From Ruegeria profundi (GTDB lineage: Bacteria > Pseudomonadota > Alphaproteobacteria > Rhodobacterales > Rhodobacteraceae): 64,000 nt of DNA. Positions 9,028 to 18,185 of this stretch are shown in pieces. Position 1 is the stretch's first letter, and the number at the start of each line of letters is the position of its first letter. The notes below the pieces were generated by a model, which had not been told where the DNA came from, made no database searches, and saw only the letters and a list, made by a program, of their open reading frames with translations. The translations under genes were made by a program, and so were the position numbers. The stretch covers positions 39,002 through 103,001 of the forward strand of contig NZ_LQBP01000011.1 in the NCBI RefSeq assembly GCF_001507545.1, read 5' to 3'.

Positions 9028-10029
9028 ATGCACTGGGCATTTGTTGGGGCAAGCACAATCGCGGCGCAGCACATGCTGAATGCAGTGCGTCGACAGCCCG
9101 GTCACAGCGTGACTTGGATTGTCAGCAATTCACCCGACCGGGTTCAAACCTGGGCCGCTGAACACGACATTCCAAACGCCACAACGGACTTGCAGCAAGC
9201 TCTGACCGATGCTTCCGTGGGCGCTGTCTACATCTCTTCGACGAATGAAAAGCACCACGCGCAGGCGATGGCGGCCATTGCGGCTGGTAAACACGTCTTG
9301 TGTGAAAAGCCTTTGGGTATGACACAGGACGAGGCAGTTGAAATGGTGCGTGCCGCGCAGGATACGGGCGTGACCTTTGGCACCAATCATCATTTGCGTT
9401 GCTCCGGCAGTCATCGCGCCGTGCGCGAGTTGATCGCGTCTGGCCGGATCGGCAAGGTTCTGTCGCTGCGTATTCATCATGCGGTGCATCTGCCGGATAA
9501 CTTGCAGGGCTGGCGGATCAATTCTGCCGATGCCGGTGGCGGAGTGATTCCGGATATCGTTGTACATGACGCCGATGTCACGCGGTTCCTGCTGCAAGAA
9601 GATCCTGCATCGGTGGTCGCCCAGATGACCAGTTCGGGTATGGGGCAGGGGGTTGAAGATTCCTGCATGTCGGTCTGGACCATGCCCTCGGGCGCGATGG
9701 TCATGACCCATGAAAGCTTTACTCATCCCTTTGCCGGATCAGGGCTGGAAGTGCACGGAACCGAAGGGTCGATTTTTGCAAAAGGCGTCATGACGCAGCG
9801 CCCGGTTGGCGAAATTGCCCTTGTGACAGAGGCCGGGTCAGAAGATGTCCCGTTCTCGGACCAAGATTTGTACGTTCAGGGGGTTTCGGACTTTGTCGCT
9901 GCTGCGTCGGGACAGGGGCGACCGGCCGCAGATGGGCCGGACGGTGTGAAATCTCTGTCTGTTGCCCTGAGCGTGCGTGAAGCTGCGGCCACGGGTCAGC
10001 GCGTCAACATCAACTACGGTGGTTTCTAA
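9028..10029 (+). CDS. Gfo/Idh/MocA family NAD(P)-dependent oxidoreductase
   Basis: A 333-residue sugar or polyol dehydrogenase-type protein. It has an N-terminal Rossmann fold (WAFVGASTIAAQHM; YISSTNEKHH), the family EKP motif at VLCEKPLGMT, and a C-terminal alpha/beta domain containing GGGVIPDIVVHDADVTRFLL with the usual catalytic Asp/His region. The start ATG has GGGGAGGGG seven bases ahead. It is the first gene behind the double operator and overlaps the CoA-transferase start by one base (TAATG). Substrate is unknown; the adjacent sugar importer points to a sugar, sugar acid or cyclitol. Confidence 0.92.
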   Translation: MHWAFVGASTIAAQHMLNAVRRQPGHSVTWIVSNSPDRVQTWAAEHDIPNATTDLQQALTDASVGAVYISSTNEKHHAQAMAAIAAGKHVLCEKPLGMTQDEAVEMVRAAQDTGVTFGTNHHLRCSGSHRAVRELIASGRIGKVLSLRIHHAVHLPDNLQGWRINSADAGGGVIPDIVVHDADVTRFLLQEDPASVVAQMTSSGMGQGVEDSCMSVWTMPSGAMVMTHESFTHPFAGSGLEVHGTEGSIFAKGVMTQRPVGEIALVTEAGSEDVPFSDQDLYVQGVSDFVAAASGQGRPAADGPDGVKSLSVALSVREAAATGQRVNINYGGF

Positions 10030-11600
10030 TGACCAAACTGGTTTCAGCCGCTGCGGCGGTCTCGCGCATTCCTGACGAAGCCGTTGTGACAGTGTCTTCT
10101 TCATCGGCGCTGGGCTGCCCTGATCTGGTGCTGCGCGCGTTGAGTGAGCGGTACAAGGCCGAAGGGCATCCGCGCAACATCACCACTCTGCACCCCATCG
10201 CCGCCGGGGACATGTACGGCGTGAAGGGGATGGAGTATCTGGCGCAAGATGGGCTGTTGGCTCGGGTCTTGGCCGGGTCCTACCCCTCGGGTCCGTCCAG
10301 CCTTGAGATGCCCGAAATCTGGAAGATGATCGTTGAAGATCGGGTCGCCGCCTATAACGTCCCATCAGGCATCATGTTTGACATGCATCGTGAGGCCGCC
10401 GCACATCGACCGGGCGTGTTGACGCAAGTTGGGCTGGATACTTTTGTCGACCCGGTGCGCGAAGGCTGCGCCATGAACGCCCGTGGGGCGGCGGACCCTA
10501 TTGTCGCGCGGGCTGAGTTTGCAGGCCAAACCTGGCTGCATTTCCCGAATATCGTTCCGAATGTCTGCATTTTGCGGGCCACCACGGCGGACGAGTTCGG
10601 CAACCTGACCTATGAGCACGAAGGTGCCTATCTGGGCGGGCTGGAACAAGCGATCTGCGTGCGCAATCACGGTGGGCTGGTGATCGCGCAAGTTCAACGT
10701 GTCACTGCCGAAGGCAGCCTGCGTCCGCATGATGTGCGGGTGCCCGGCCATCTGATCGATCTGGTGGTTGAAGATCCTGATCAGAAACAAACGACTGAGA
10801 CGCTCTATGACCCGGCGATTTCCGGCCAGATCATGCGCCCGTGGGAAAGCTTCGCGCTGGCCGAGCATGGTGTTGAAAAGGTCATCGCCCGCCGGGCCGC
10901 GATGGAACTGCGCGCAGGTATGAGCGCCAATCTGGGCTTTGGCATCAGTGCCATGGTCCCGCGTATTCTGCTTGAGGAAGGGCATCCCAACGCCGTCACA
11001 TGGGCTATCGAACAAGGTGCCGTGGGTGGTGTTCCGCTGACGGGGTTTGCCTTTGGCTGTGCCTCGAACGCGCATGCCTACGTGCCGTCACCCCAGCAAT
11101 TTATCTATTTTCAGGGGGGCGGATTCGACATGTCGTTCCTTTCGTTCCTCGAAGTGGATGTCGAAGGCAATGTGAACGTCTCAAAGCTGGGTAAGAAACC
11201 CTATCTGACGGCAGGTTGCGGCGGCTTTGTCGATATCACCGCGCGGGCCAAAAAGATCGTGTTCTCTGGCTGGTTCGAAGCCGGGGCCAAGATTGAGCTG
11301 ACGGATGACGGGATTCGCGTTAACGCCCCCGGAAAATTCACCAAGATGGTGGATCAGGTTGAGCATGTCACCTTCTCGGGACGTCGTGCGCGTGAAACTG
11401 GGCAGGACGTGATCTACGTAACCGAACGCTGCGTGATCCGGCTGATGGACGAAGGTCTGGTCGCCACTGAGATCATGCCCGGCATCGATGCACAACGCGA
11501 TATCGTGGCCGCGTCTGGCGGGCGCGTCAAAATCGCCGAGAATGCAAGCCTGATCTCAAAATCATTGTTCAGCGCCGGGCCAATGGGGCTGCAGCCATGA
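10029..11600 (+). CDS. Acyl-CoA:acetate/3-ketoacid-type CoA transferase (fused alpha-beta)
   Basis: A 523-residue class I CoA transferase of the single-chain YdiF type. The N-terminal half binds CoA (VTVSSSSALGCPDLVLRAL, and GCAMNARGAADPIVARAEF). The C-terminal half carries the catalytic glutamate in the E-x-G-x-x-G motif (AIEQGAVGGVPLTG, E328). It moves CoA between an acyl-CoA and a free acid, here probably activating a carboxylate made by the upstream oxidations for the crotonase next door. It is coupled on both sides: one-base overlap upstream and four-base ATGA overlap downstream. Confidence 0.92.
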   Translation: MTKLVSAAAAVSRIPDEAVVTVSSSSALGCPDLVLRALSERYKAEGHPRNITTLHPIAAGDMYGVKGMEYLAQDGLLARVLAGSYPSGPSSLEMPEIWKMIVEDRVAAYNVPSGIMFDMHREAAAHRPGVLTQVGLDTFVDPVREGCAMNARGAADPIVARAEFAGQTWLHFPNIVPNVCILRATTADEFGNLTYEHEGAYLGGLEQAICVRNHGGLVIAQVQRVTAEGSLRPHDVRVPGHLIDLVVEDPDQKQTTETLYDPAISGQIMRPWESFALAEHGVEKVIARRAAMELRAGMSANLGFGISAMVPRILLEEGHPNAVTWAIEQGAVGGVPLTGFAFGCASNAHAYVPSPQQFIYFQGGGFDMSFLSFLEVDVEGNVNVSKLGKKPYLTAGCGGFVDITARAKKIVFSGWFEAGAKIELTDDGIRVNAPGKFTKMVDQVEHVTFSGRRARETGQDVIYVTERCVIRLMDEGLVATEIMPGIDAQRDIVAASGGRVKIAENASLISKSLFSAGPMGLQP

Positions 11601-12364
11601 CCGGGATCGGCTTTCATATCGAGGGTGCGGTGGCGGTTCTGACCTTGGAAAATGAGGCTAAGCTGAACGCACTGACCACCGACATGCTCGACGCGCTGGA
11701 GGCAAGAGTGCAGGAGGTCGAGCGCAGACCGGAAATCCGCGCGATAATCGTGACCGGGGCAGGGGAAAAGGTCTTTTGCTGCGGGGCAGATATTGGCGCG
11801 TGGGGTAATCTTAGCCCTGCCGAATTCGCACGCCATTGGGTGCGCGATGGGCATCGCATTTTCGACCGGTTGGCTCGTTTGGGCAAACCCACCATTGCTG
11901 CCATGAACGGTCACGCATTTGGTGGAGGGCTGGAATTGGCCAGCTGCTGCGATCTGCGTGTGATGGCCCCGCGCGCGACGCTGGCCCTGCCCGAAGCGCG
12001 AATTGGCATCGTGCCGGGGTGGTCGGGCACGCAGCGTCTGACCCGGCTGATCGCAGAAGGCGCGGTGAAAGAGATGGCGTTGTTCGGTCGCCGCATCGGT
12101 GCGGACCGAGCCGTTGCGCTGGGCTATGCCGCTGAGGTGGCAGACGACGTTCTGGCCCGTGCGCTTGAGATCGCTGCCGAATTGCAGTCCCTATCCCCAC
12201 GCGCGACCGAGATATCCAAGAACATGATCCATGCAGCCGTGGGTGAAGATGCCCACGCGATTGTCGAAGCGCTGGGCAGTGCGGCGGCAGCGGCCTCAGC
12301 GGATCGGGACGAAGGCGTTGCAGCCTTCATGGAAAAACGAAACCCCTTGTTTTCTGGCCTTTGA
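11597..12364 (+). CDS. Enoyl-CoA hydratase/isomerase (crotonase) family protein
   Basis: A 255-residue crotonase. It shows the oxyanion-hole segments FCCGADIGAWG and NGHAFGGGLELASCCD, then ALPEARIGIVPGWSGTQRL and VKEMALFGRR. Both glutamates used by hydratases (in LPE and KEMALFG) are present, so hydration or dehydration of an enoyl-CoA is more likely than pure isomerisation. It overlaps the CoA-transferase stop by four bases and is followed after four bases by the aldehyde dehydrogenase, so the three probably handle consecutive CoA-level steps. Confidence 0.92.
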   Translation: MTGIGFHIEGAVAVLTLENEAKLNALTTDMLDALEARVQEVERRPEIRAIIVTGAGEKVFCCGADIGAWGNLSPAEFARHWVRDGHRIFDRLARLGKPTIAAMNGHAFGGGLELASCCDLRVMAPRATLALPEARIGIVPGWSGTQRLTRLIAEGAVKEMALFGRRIGADRAVALGYAAEVADDVLARALEIAAELQSLSPRATEISKNMIHAAVGEDAHAIVEALGSAAAAASADRDEGVAAFMEKRNPLFSGL

Positions 12365-12368
12365 CCAC

Positions 12369-13892
12369 ATGAATGACATGACCATAAACCCCGCCATCCC
12401 GTTTGAACTGCCCGCGCTGTTCGAAGGTCGGCACCTGATCAATGGCGCATGGATGGATAGCGCTTCGGGAGAGACGTTCGAACGTCGCTCGCCCTCTCAT
12501 GGGCATATCGTCAGCCGCTCTGCTCTGGGGCAAGAGGCCGAGGCTGAAGCCGCGATTGCCGCCGCCCGCACCGCATTCGACAGCGGTGTCTGGAGCCGTG
12601 CATCAGGCAAGGAGCGCGCGACCGTGTTGCTGAAAGTGGCGGACTTGATTGAGCAGAATGTCGATCGCATCGCCCTGATCGAAACGCTGGAAAGCGGCAA
12701 GCCGATCAGCCAGTCCAAAGGTGAGGTTGGCGGTGCCGCGGATTTGTGGCGCTATGCGGCTTCGCTTGCTCGCAGCACCCATGGCGACAGCCACAATACA
12801 CTGGGCGCGGATATGATGGGCGTTGTGCTGAAAGAACCCATTGGTGTGGTTTCGATCATCACGCCGTGGAATTTCCCGTTCTGGATTCTCAGCCAGAAAC
12901 TGCCTTTTGCCTTGGCTGCGGGCTGTACGGTGGTCGTCAAACCGTCGGAAATGACGCCCTCGACCACGCTGATGTTGGGTGAGCTGCTGGTCGAGGCGGG
13001 CCTGCCCGCAGGTGTGTGCAATATCGTGCTGGGTTACGGCGTTCCGGTGGGTGCCGTGATGTCCAGCCACAAGGCCGTGGATATGGTCAGCTTCACGGGG
13101 TCGACGGCCGTGGGCAAGACGATCAGCGCGGCTGCATCAGGCACACTGAAGAAAGTCGCGCTGGAGCTTGGCGGTAAGAACCCGCAGGTGATCTTTCCTG
13201 ACGCCGATCTGGATGCGGCGGCGGATGCCGTTGTGTTTGGCGTCTATTTCAATGTGGGCCAGTGCTGTAATTCCAGCAGCCGGATCATCGTGCATGAGGA
13301 TATTGCCCAAGAGTTTTGCGACCGCGTTATCGCCCTGTCCCGCAAAGTAAAATTCGGTGATCCGCTGGACCCGTCCACGCAGGTGGGCGCCATCGTCACG
13401 GCCGAGCACAACGCTAAGATTGATACCTATGTTAAACAGGCCCGGGCCTCGGGCGCGACCGTCGCGCTGGGCGGAGATCGGTTGACGGTCGAAGGGCTGG
13501 GCGATCAGTTCTACCAACCTACCGTGATCACTGATGTTGATCCGGACATGCCCATTGCAAGGGACGAGGTTTTTGGCCCGGTTTTGTCAGTCATGACGTT
13601 CAAAACACTGGACGAGGCTGTCGCCCTGACCAATGATAGCGACTACGGTTTGTCGGCGGGTGTCTGGAGTACGGATGTCCACACATGCCTTGAATTCGCA
13701 CGGCGTGCAGAAACGGGAACGGTTTGGACCAACACCTGGATGGACGGCTTCCCAGAAGTGGCCTTTGGAGGGTTCAAACAATCCGGACAGGGAAGGGAAA
13801 TCGGGCGCTATGGATTCGAGGAGTTTTTGGAAGTGAAATCGGTGGTCATGCGTATCGGGAACACCCGTTCCCCATGGGTGCCTAAGGACTGA
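12369..13892 (+). CDS. NAD(P)-dependent aldehyde dehydrogenase
   Basis: A 507-residue ALDH-superfamily enzyme that oxidises an aldehyde to a carboxylate. Landmarks: cofactor-site [31 protein letters not shown], the general base in [13 protein letters not shown], the catalytic cysteine in [12 protein letters not shown] (about C299), and [12 protein letters not shown]. Reading is open upstream of the start, but the ALDH fold begins just after the ATG at 12369 ([11 protein letters not shown]), which also clears the crotonase stop. The ribosome site is weak, so coupling to the previous gene is likely. It resembles betaine-aldehyde-type dehydrogenases more than semialdehyde ones; the substrate is not determined. 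Confidence 0.93.
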   Translation: MNDMTINPAIPFELPALFEGRHLINGAWMDSASGETFERRSPSHGHIVSRSALGQEAEAEAAIAAARTAFDSGVWSRASGKERATVLLKVADLIEQNVDRIALIETLESGKPISQSKGEVGGAADLWRYAASLARSTHGDSHNTLGADMMGVVLKEPIGVVSIITPWNFPFWILSQKLPFALAAGCTVVVKPSEMTPSTTLMLGELLVEAGLPAGVCNIVLGYGVPVGAVMSSHKAVDMVSFTGSTAVGKTISAAASGTLKKVALELGGKNPQVIFPDADLDAAADAVVFGVYFNVGQCCNSSSRIIVHEDIAQEFCDRVIALSRKVKFGDPLDPSTQVGAIVTAEHNAKIDTYVKQARASGATVALGGDRLTVEGLGDQFYQPTVITDVDPDMPIARDEVFGPVLSVMTFKTLDEAVALTNDSDYGLSAGVWSTDVHTCLEFARRAETGTVWTNTWMDGFPEVAFGGFKQSGQGREIGRYGFEEFLEVKSVVMRIGNTRSPWVPKD

Positions 13893-13948
13893 TAAAAAAA
13901 CGCCGACAGACAAAAAACAAGAAAATCGCATTTAGGGAGGAAATTAAA

Positions 13949-15199
13949 ATGCGCAAACTGCTGAAAACAAAATCGGTTATTGTGGCCGGGCTGCTATGTA
14001 CATCCAGCCTCGTACACGCGGAAGAGGTCGAGGTTCTGCACTGGTGGACCTCGGGCGGCGAGGCCGCGGCACTGAACGTTCTGAAAGATGACCTGTCCGG
14101 CCAGGGCATCGGCTGGACAGACATGCCGGTTGCCGGTGGCGGTGGCGAGCAGGCAATGACCGTTCTGCGCGCGCGCGTTACCGCCGGCAACGCGCCGACT
14201 GCCGTGCAGGCGCTTGGTTTCGACATTCAGGACTGGGCCGCGCAGGGTGCGTTGGCTGACTTGAACGATGTTGCTGCCCAAGAAGGCTGGGACGAGGTTG
14301 TTCCGGATGCGCTAAAGGCTTTTGCCAAGCATGATGGGAAGTGGGTCTCCGCACCCGTTAACGTGCATTCGACCAATTGGGTCTGGGCCAACAAGGCGGT
14401 GCTGGACGCAAACGGAATTGCCCCGCCAACCTCGTGGGATGAGTTTGTCGCCGCTGTCGAGACGTTGAAAGGTGCCGGAGTTACTCCGATCGCGCATGGC
14501 GGTCAGGCCTGGCAGGATGCCACGATATTTGACGCGGTGGTTATGTCCACGTTGGGGCCCGACGGCTACAAGGCCGCGTTCATTGATCTGGACGAAGAAG
14601 TTCTGGGCGGCGAGGCCATGAAAGAAGCCTTCGACCGCATGGCCTTTATCCGCGACAATGTTGACGAGAATTTCTCGGGCCGCGACTGGAACCTTGCCAC
14701 CGCGATGGTGATCAATGGCGAGGCCGGTTTCCAGATGATGGGCGATTGGGCAAAGGGTGAGTTTCTGAACGCGGGCAAGGTTCCGGGTCAGGACTTCCTG
14801 TGCTTCCGTTTCCCGGGTACGGCGGAACAGGTGACGTTCAATGCCGACCAGTTCATGATGTTCGATCAGGGCGGTTCGGTGTCCGAAGAACAGGCGGCGC
14901 TGGCCAGTGCGATCCTATCGCCTTCGTTCCAGTCCGCGTTCAACGTGGTCAAGGGCTCGGTCCCGGCACGCACCGACGTCAGCGACGCTGACTTCGATGA
15001 TTGCGGCAAGCAAGGCATGAAAGATCTGGCGGCGGCTGCGGCTTCGGGCAACCTGTTCGGGTCCATGGCCCATGGCCACGCGGCGCCAGCCTCGGTCAAG
15101 AATGCGGTCTATGACGTCGTCACGGCGCATTTCAACGGCGAGTATGACAGTGAAACTGCCGTGACCGAACTGGTCGACGCGGTGTCCATCGCCAAGTGA
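13949..15199 (+). CDS. Periplasmic carbohydrate-binding protein of an ABC importer
   Basis: A 416-residue family 1 (MalE-like) solute-binding protein. Residues 1-24 form a signal peptide ending LVHA/EE. The mature protein starts [20 protein letters not shown] and contains [19 protein letters not shown], the ligand-domain hinge segment typical of oligosaccharide-binding proteins. It has a strong Shine-Dalgarno (AGGGAGGA) and a 56-base gap in front, unlike its tightly packed neighbours, as expected for a component needed in excess. It works with the two permeases and the ATPase that follow. Confidence 0.94.
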   Translation: MRKLLKTKSVIVAGLLCTSSLVHAEEVEVLHWWTSGGEAAALNVLKDDLSGQGIGWTDMPVAGGGGEQAMTVLRARVTAGNAPTAVQALGFDIQDWAAQGALADLNDVAAQEGWDEVVPDALKAFAKHDGKWVSAPVNVHSTNWVWANKAVLDANGIAPPTSWDEFVAAVETLKGAGVTPIAHGGQAWQDATIFDAVVMSTLGPDGYKAAFIDLDEEVLGGEAMKEAFDRMAFIRDNVDENFSGRDWNLATAMVINGEAGFQMMGDWAKGEFLNAGKVPGQDFLCFRFPGTAEQVTFNADQFMMFDQGGSVSEEQAALASAILSPSFQSAFNVVKGSVPARTDVSDADFDDCGKQGMKDLAAAAASGNLFGSMAHGHAAPASVKNAVYDVVTAHFNGEYDSETAVTELVDAVSIAK

Positions 15200-15217
15200 C
15201 CAGGTGATCCTCCCGAT

Positions 15218-15239
15218 GGGGCGGCTTTCGGGCCGCCCT
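15218..15239 (+). promoter_or_regulatory. Intercistronic hairpin between binding-protein and permease genes
   Basis: GGGCGGC (15219-15225) pairs perfectly with GCCGCCC (15232-15238) around a six-base loop. There is no T-run after it, so it is not a typical terminator. Such hairpins after binding-protein genes commonly protect the upstream mRNA 3' end or attenuate readthrough, giving more binding protein than permease. The role here is inferred from position. Confidence 0.6.
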
Positions 15240-15291
15240 GTCCCAAGAGGGCGCTCAACGCCTTAAAACACTACTTGCAGGAGGGCGCGCC

Positions 15292-16185
15292 ATGGCTGTT
15301 TCAGCCGACGCGGATTTCAAGACTCGCCTTCAGAACTGGATTCCCAAACTGGTCCTGTCCCCATCCATCGCGATGATGACGGTGTTCGTTTACGGGTTTA
15401 TTCTGTTCTCGGTCTACCTTTCCTTCACCGACAGCCGCATCCTGCCGACCTTTGGATGGGTCGGTTGGGAAAACTATGACAAGCTATGGCGGCTCAGTCA
15501 TTGGGAAACCTCGCTGATCAACATGGGCATCTTCGCAAGCCTATACATCGTGATCTGCACGTGTATCGGGCTTGGGTTGGCGATCTTTCTCGATCAGAAA
15601 ATCCGTGGTGAGGGGCTGCTGCGCCCGATCTACCTGTACCCAATGGCGCTAAGCTTCATTGTGACCGGCACCGCGTGGAAATGGTTTCTTGATCCCGGCA
15701 TCGGGTTGGAAAACGTGATGCAGACCTGGGGTTGGGAAAGCTTTGAGTTCGACTGGATCAAAGACCGCAATTTCGCGATTTACACGGTCGTTCTGGCGGC
15801 GGTCTGGCAAACCAGCGGGTTTGTCATGGCCATGTTCCTGGCTGGGTTGCGCGGGATCGACAACGAAATCCTGCGCGCGGCGCAGATGGATGGTGCGTCT
15901 AACTGGAACCTCTATCGCCGGATCATCATCCCTCAATTGCGCCCTGCCTTCCTGTCGGCCTTCGTGATCCTAAGCCACCTTGCGATCAAGACTTTCGACC
16001 TTGTGATCGCGCTGACCGGCGGTGGTCCGGGCCGTGCAACCGAATTGCCTGCGACCTTCATGTACTCCTACACCTTCACGCGGAACCAGATGGGGATTGG
16101 TGCAGCCTCGGCCACGATCATGCTGATGACCATCGCAGCGATCATGATCCCCTATCTCTACGCCGAACTGCGGGAGAAACGCTGA
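15292..16185 (+). CDS. ABC sugar transporter permease, MalF type
   Basis: A 297-residue inner-membrane protein with about six transmembrane segments, the first at LVLSPSIAMMTVFVYGFILFS-like residues 20-40. The EAA loop that docks on the ATPase is RAAQMDGASNWNLYRRIIIP near residues 195-214. Forms the channel with the next gene. An AGGAGGG Shine-Dalgarno precedes it, and it runs into the second permease with a TGATG overlap. Confidence 0.94.
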   Translation: MAVSADADFKTRLQNWIPKLVLSPSIAMMTVFVYGFILFSVYLSFTDSRILPTFGWVGWENYDKLWRLSHWETSLINMGIFASLYIVICTCIGLGLAIFLDQKIRGEGLLRPIYLYPMALSFIVTGTAWKWFLDPGIGLENVMQTWGWESFEFDWIKDRNFAIYTVVLAAVWQTSGFVMAMFLAGLRGIDNEILRAAQMDGASNWNLYRRIIIPQLRPAFLSAFVILSHLAIKTFDLVIALTGGGPGRATELPATFMYSYTFTRNQMGIGAASATIMLMTIAAIMIPYLYAELREKR

Positions 16186-17066
16186 TGTCCCAGGCAACTC
16201 AGGATACCGCAATTCGCACCGGGCGTGTCACGCGGACGCTGATCTATCTGGTGCTGCTGTTGTTCGGTCTGTTCTACCTGCTGCCGCTTTACGTGATGCT
16301 GGTGAACTCGGTCAAACCGCTGGAAGAGATCACCGGCGGAGGCATGATGAACCTGCCGCAGGTCTTTACGATTGAGCCGTGGCTGAAGGCATGGTCATCG
16401 GCCCAGATCGGTGTCGATCCGACGGGTCTGAAGCCCTATTTCTGGAATTCCATCAAGATGGTCGTTCCGGCGGTGATCGTCTCGACGATTCTCGGCGCAC
16501 TGAACGGCTATGTGCTGACCAAGTGGCGGTTCAAATACGACACCATCCTGTTCGGGCTTATGCTGTTTGCCTGTTTTATCCCGTTCCAGATCGTCCTGAT
16601 CCCGATGGCGCGGATGCTGGGTATCATCGGCCTGGCGGGCACAACCTGGGGTCTGGCGCTTGTTCACGTGGTCTATGGGATCGGCTTTACGACGCTTTAT
16701 TTCCGCAACTACTACGCCGTGTTCCCGACCGAACTGATCCGGGCGGCGCAAATTGATGGGGCCGGGTTCTTCCAGATTTTCTGGCGTATCCTGCTGCCCA
16801 GTTCAGGGCCAATCGCCGTGGTGTCGATCATCTGGCAGTTCACCAATATCTGGAATGACTTCTTGTTTGGCGCGTCTTTTGCCGATGCGAATAGCCAGCC
16901 AATGACGGTGGCGCTGAACAACCTGGTGCAATCATCCACCGGGGTTAAGGAATACAACGTTCACTTCGCAGGCGCCATTCTGGCCGCCATGCCAACTCTG
17001 CTCGTCTACATCGTGGCCGGTCGATACTTCGTCCGCGGCCTGATGGCGGGTTCCGTGAAAGGATAA
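16185..17066 (+). CDS. ABC sugar transporter permease, MalG type
   Basis: A 293-residue inner-membrane protein with about six transmembrane segments and the EAA loop IRAAQIDGAGFFQIFWRILL near residues 185-204. It begins with a typical MalG N-terminus (LIYLVLLLFGLFYLLPLYVM, then NSVKPLEEIT). Its ATG overlaps the stop of the first permease, and six bases separate it from the ATPase gene. Confidence 0.94.
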   Translation: MSQATQDTAIRTGRVTRTLIYLVLLLFGLFYLLPLYVMLVNSVKPLEEITGGGMMNLPQVFTIEPWLKAWSSAQIGVDPTGLKPYFWNSIKMVVPAVIVSTILGALNGYVLTKWRFKYDTILFGLMLFACFIPFQIVLIPMARMLGIIGLAGTTWGLALVHVVYGIGFTTLYFRNYYAVFPTELIRAAQIDGAGFFQIFWRILLPSSGPIAVVSIIWQFTNIWNDFLFGASFADANSQPMTVALNNLVQSSTGVKEYNVHFAGAILAAMPTLLVYIVAGRYFVRGLMAGSVKG

Positions 17067-17072
17067 GACCTG

Positions 17073-18185
17073 ATGGGTTTTCTGGACATAGACAACGCGA
17101 CCAAATCCTACGGGGCTGTCGAAGTTCTGCACAAGGTCGATATATCCGTGCAAGAGGGTGAATTCCTTGTGCTTGTTGGCCCGTCGGGCTGTGGCAAGTC
17201 CACCTTGCTGAACATGATCGCGGGGCTGGAGGAGATTACCAGCGGGGAAATCCGCATCAAGGATCAGGTGATGAACGGGGTTCACCCGTCAAACCGGAAC
17301 ATCGCCATGGTTTTCCAAAGCTATGCGCTCTACCCCAATATGACCGTGGGGCAGAACATCACCTTTGGGCTTGAGATGCACGGTGTACCAAAGCCCGAGC
17401 GTGAAAAGGCCATGAATGAGGTCGCCAAGCTGTTGCAGATCGAACAACTGCTGGATCGCAAACCCGGCCAGCTTTCGGGGGGGCAGCGCCAGCGAGTGGC
17501 GATGGGGCGGGCGCTGGTGCGAAACCCTGATGTGTTCCTGTTTGATGAGCCTCTGTCCAACCTAGATGCCAAGCTGCGCGTGGACATGCGGACCGAGATC
17601 AAGAAGCTGCATCAAAACCTCGGCACCACCATCGTCTACGTCACCCACGACCAGATTGAGGCGATGACGCTCTCCAGCCGCATTGCAGTCATGAATGGCG
17701 GCTATGTGCAGCAGCTTGGTACGCCGCAGGAAATCTATGACACGCCTGCGAATATCTTCGTTGCGACGTTCATGGGATCACCCGCGATGAACGTGGTGCC
17801 CGCAAAGGTTACCGTCCTGAATGGCCGCCCTCATGCTGAGGTCGCCTTGCATGACGGGTCGATGGCGCAGCTTCCCTTTAGTCAGGACAACCTGTCTGCT
17901 TGGGACGGGCGCGACATCCTGTTGGGAATCCGGCCGGAAACCATCACCGACATGGATGGTGCGGATCGGAAGTCTTCAAACATCGCGCAGATGACCAACC
18001 GCATCGTGGTGACTGAACCCGCCGGCTCGGACACATTTGTTTCCATGATCCTCGGAGGACAGGATGTGATTGCCCGAATGCGTTCGGACGCCGAGGTCGC
18101 GCCGGGGCAGGATTTCATGTTCGCGGTGAACATGGAAAAGGCCGTGGCCTTTGACCCCGAAAGCGAGATGCGGATCACACCGTGA
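17073..18185 (+). CDS. ABC transporter ATP-binding protein, UgpC/MsmK type
   Basis: A 370-residue ATPase that energises the importer. Walker A GPSGCGKST (about residue 37), Q-loop VFQSYALYPN, signature LSGGQRQRVAMGRAL, Walker B VFLFDEPLSNLD and H-loop VYVTHDQIEAMT are all intact. The C-terminal third is the TOBE-type regulatory domain of carbohydrate importers (ILLGIRPETITDMD). It overlaps the GMC gene downstream by four bases (GTGA). Confidence 0.95.
   Translation: MGFLDIDNATKSYGAVEVLHKVDISVQEGEFLVLVGPSGCGKSTLLNMIAGLEEITSGEIRIKDQVMNGVHPSNRNIAMVFQSYALYPNMTVGQNITFGLEMHGVPKPEREKAMNEVAKLLQIEQLLDRKPGQLSGGQRQRVAMGRALVRNPDVFLFDEPLSNLDAKLRVDMRTEIKKLHQNLGTTIVYVTHDQIEAMTLSSRIAVMNGGYVQQLGTPQEIYDTPANIFVATFMGSPAMNVVPAKVTVLNGRPHAEVALHDGSMAQLPFSQDNLSAWDGRDILLGIRPETITDMDGADRKSSNIAQMTNRIVVTEPAGSDTFVSMILGGQDVIARMRSDAEVAPGQDFMFAVNMEKAVAFDPESEMRITP

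Noticed and set aside
8967..9161. Earlier start for a small plus-strand frame covering the LacI operators
   Set aside because: Its N-terminus is just the translated operator DNA. The Gfo/Idh gene in another frame explains the region.
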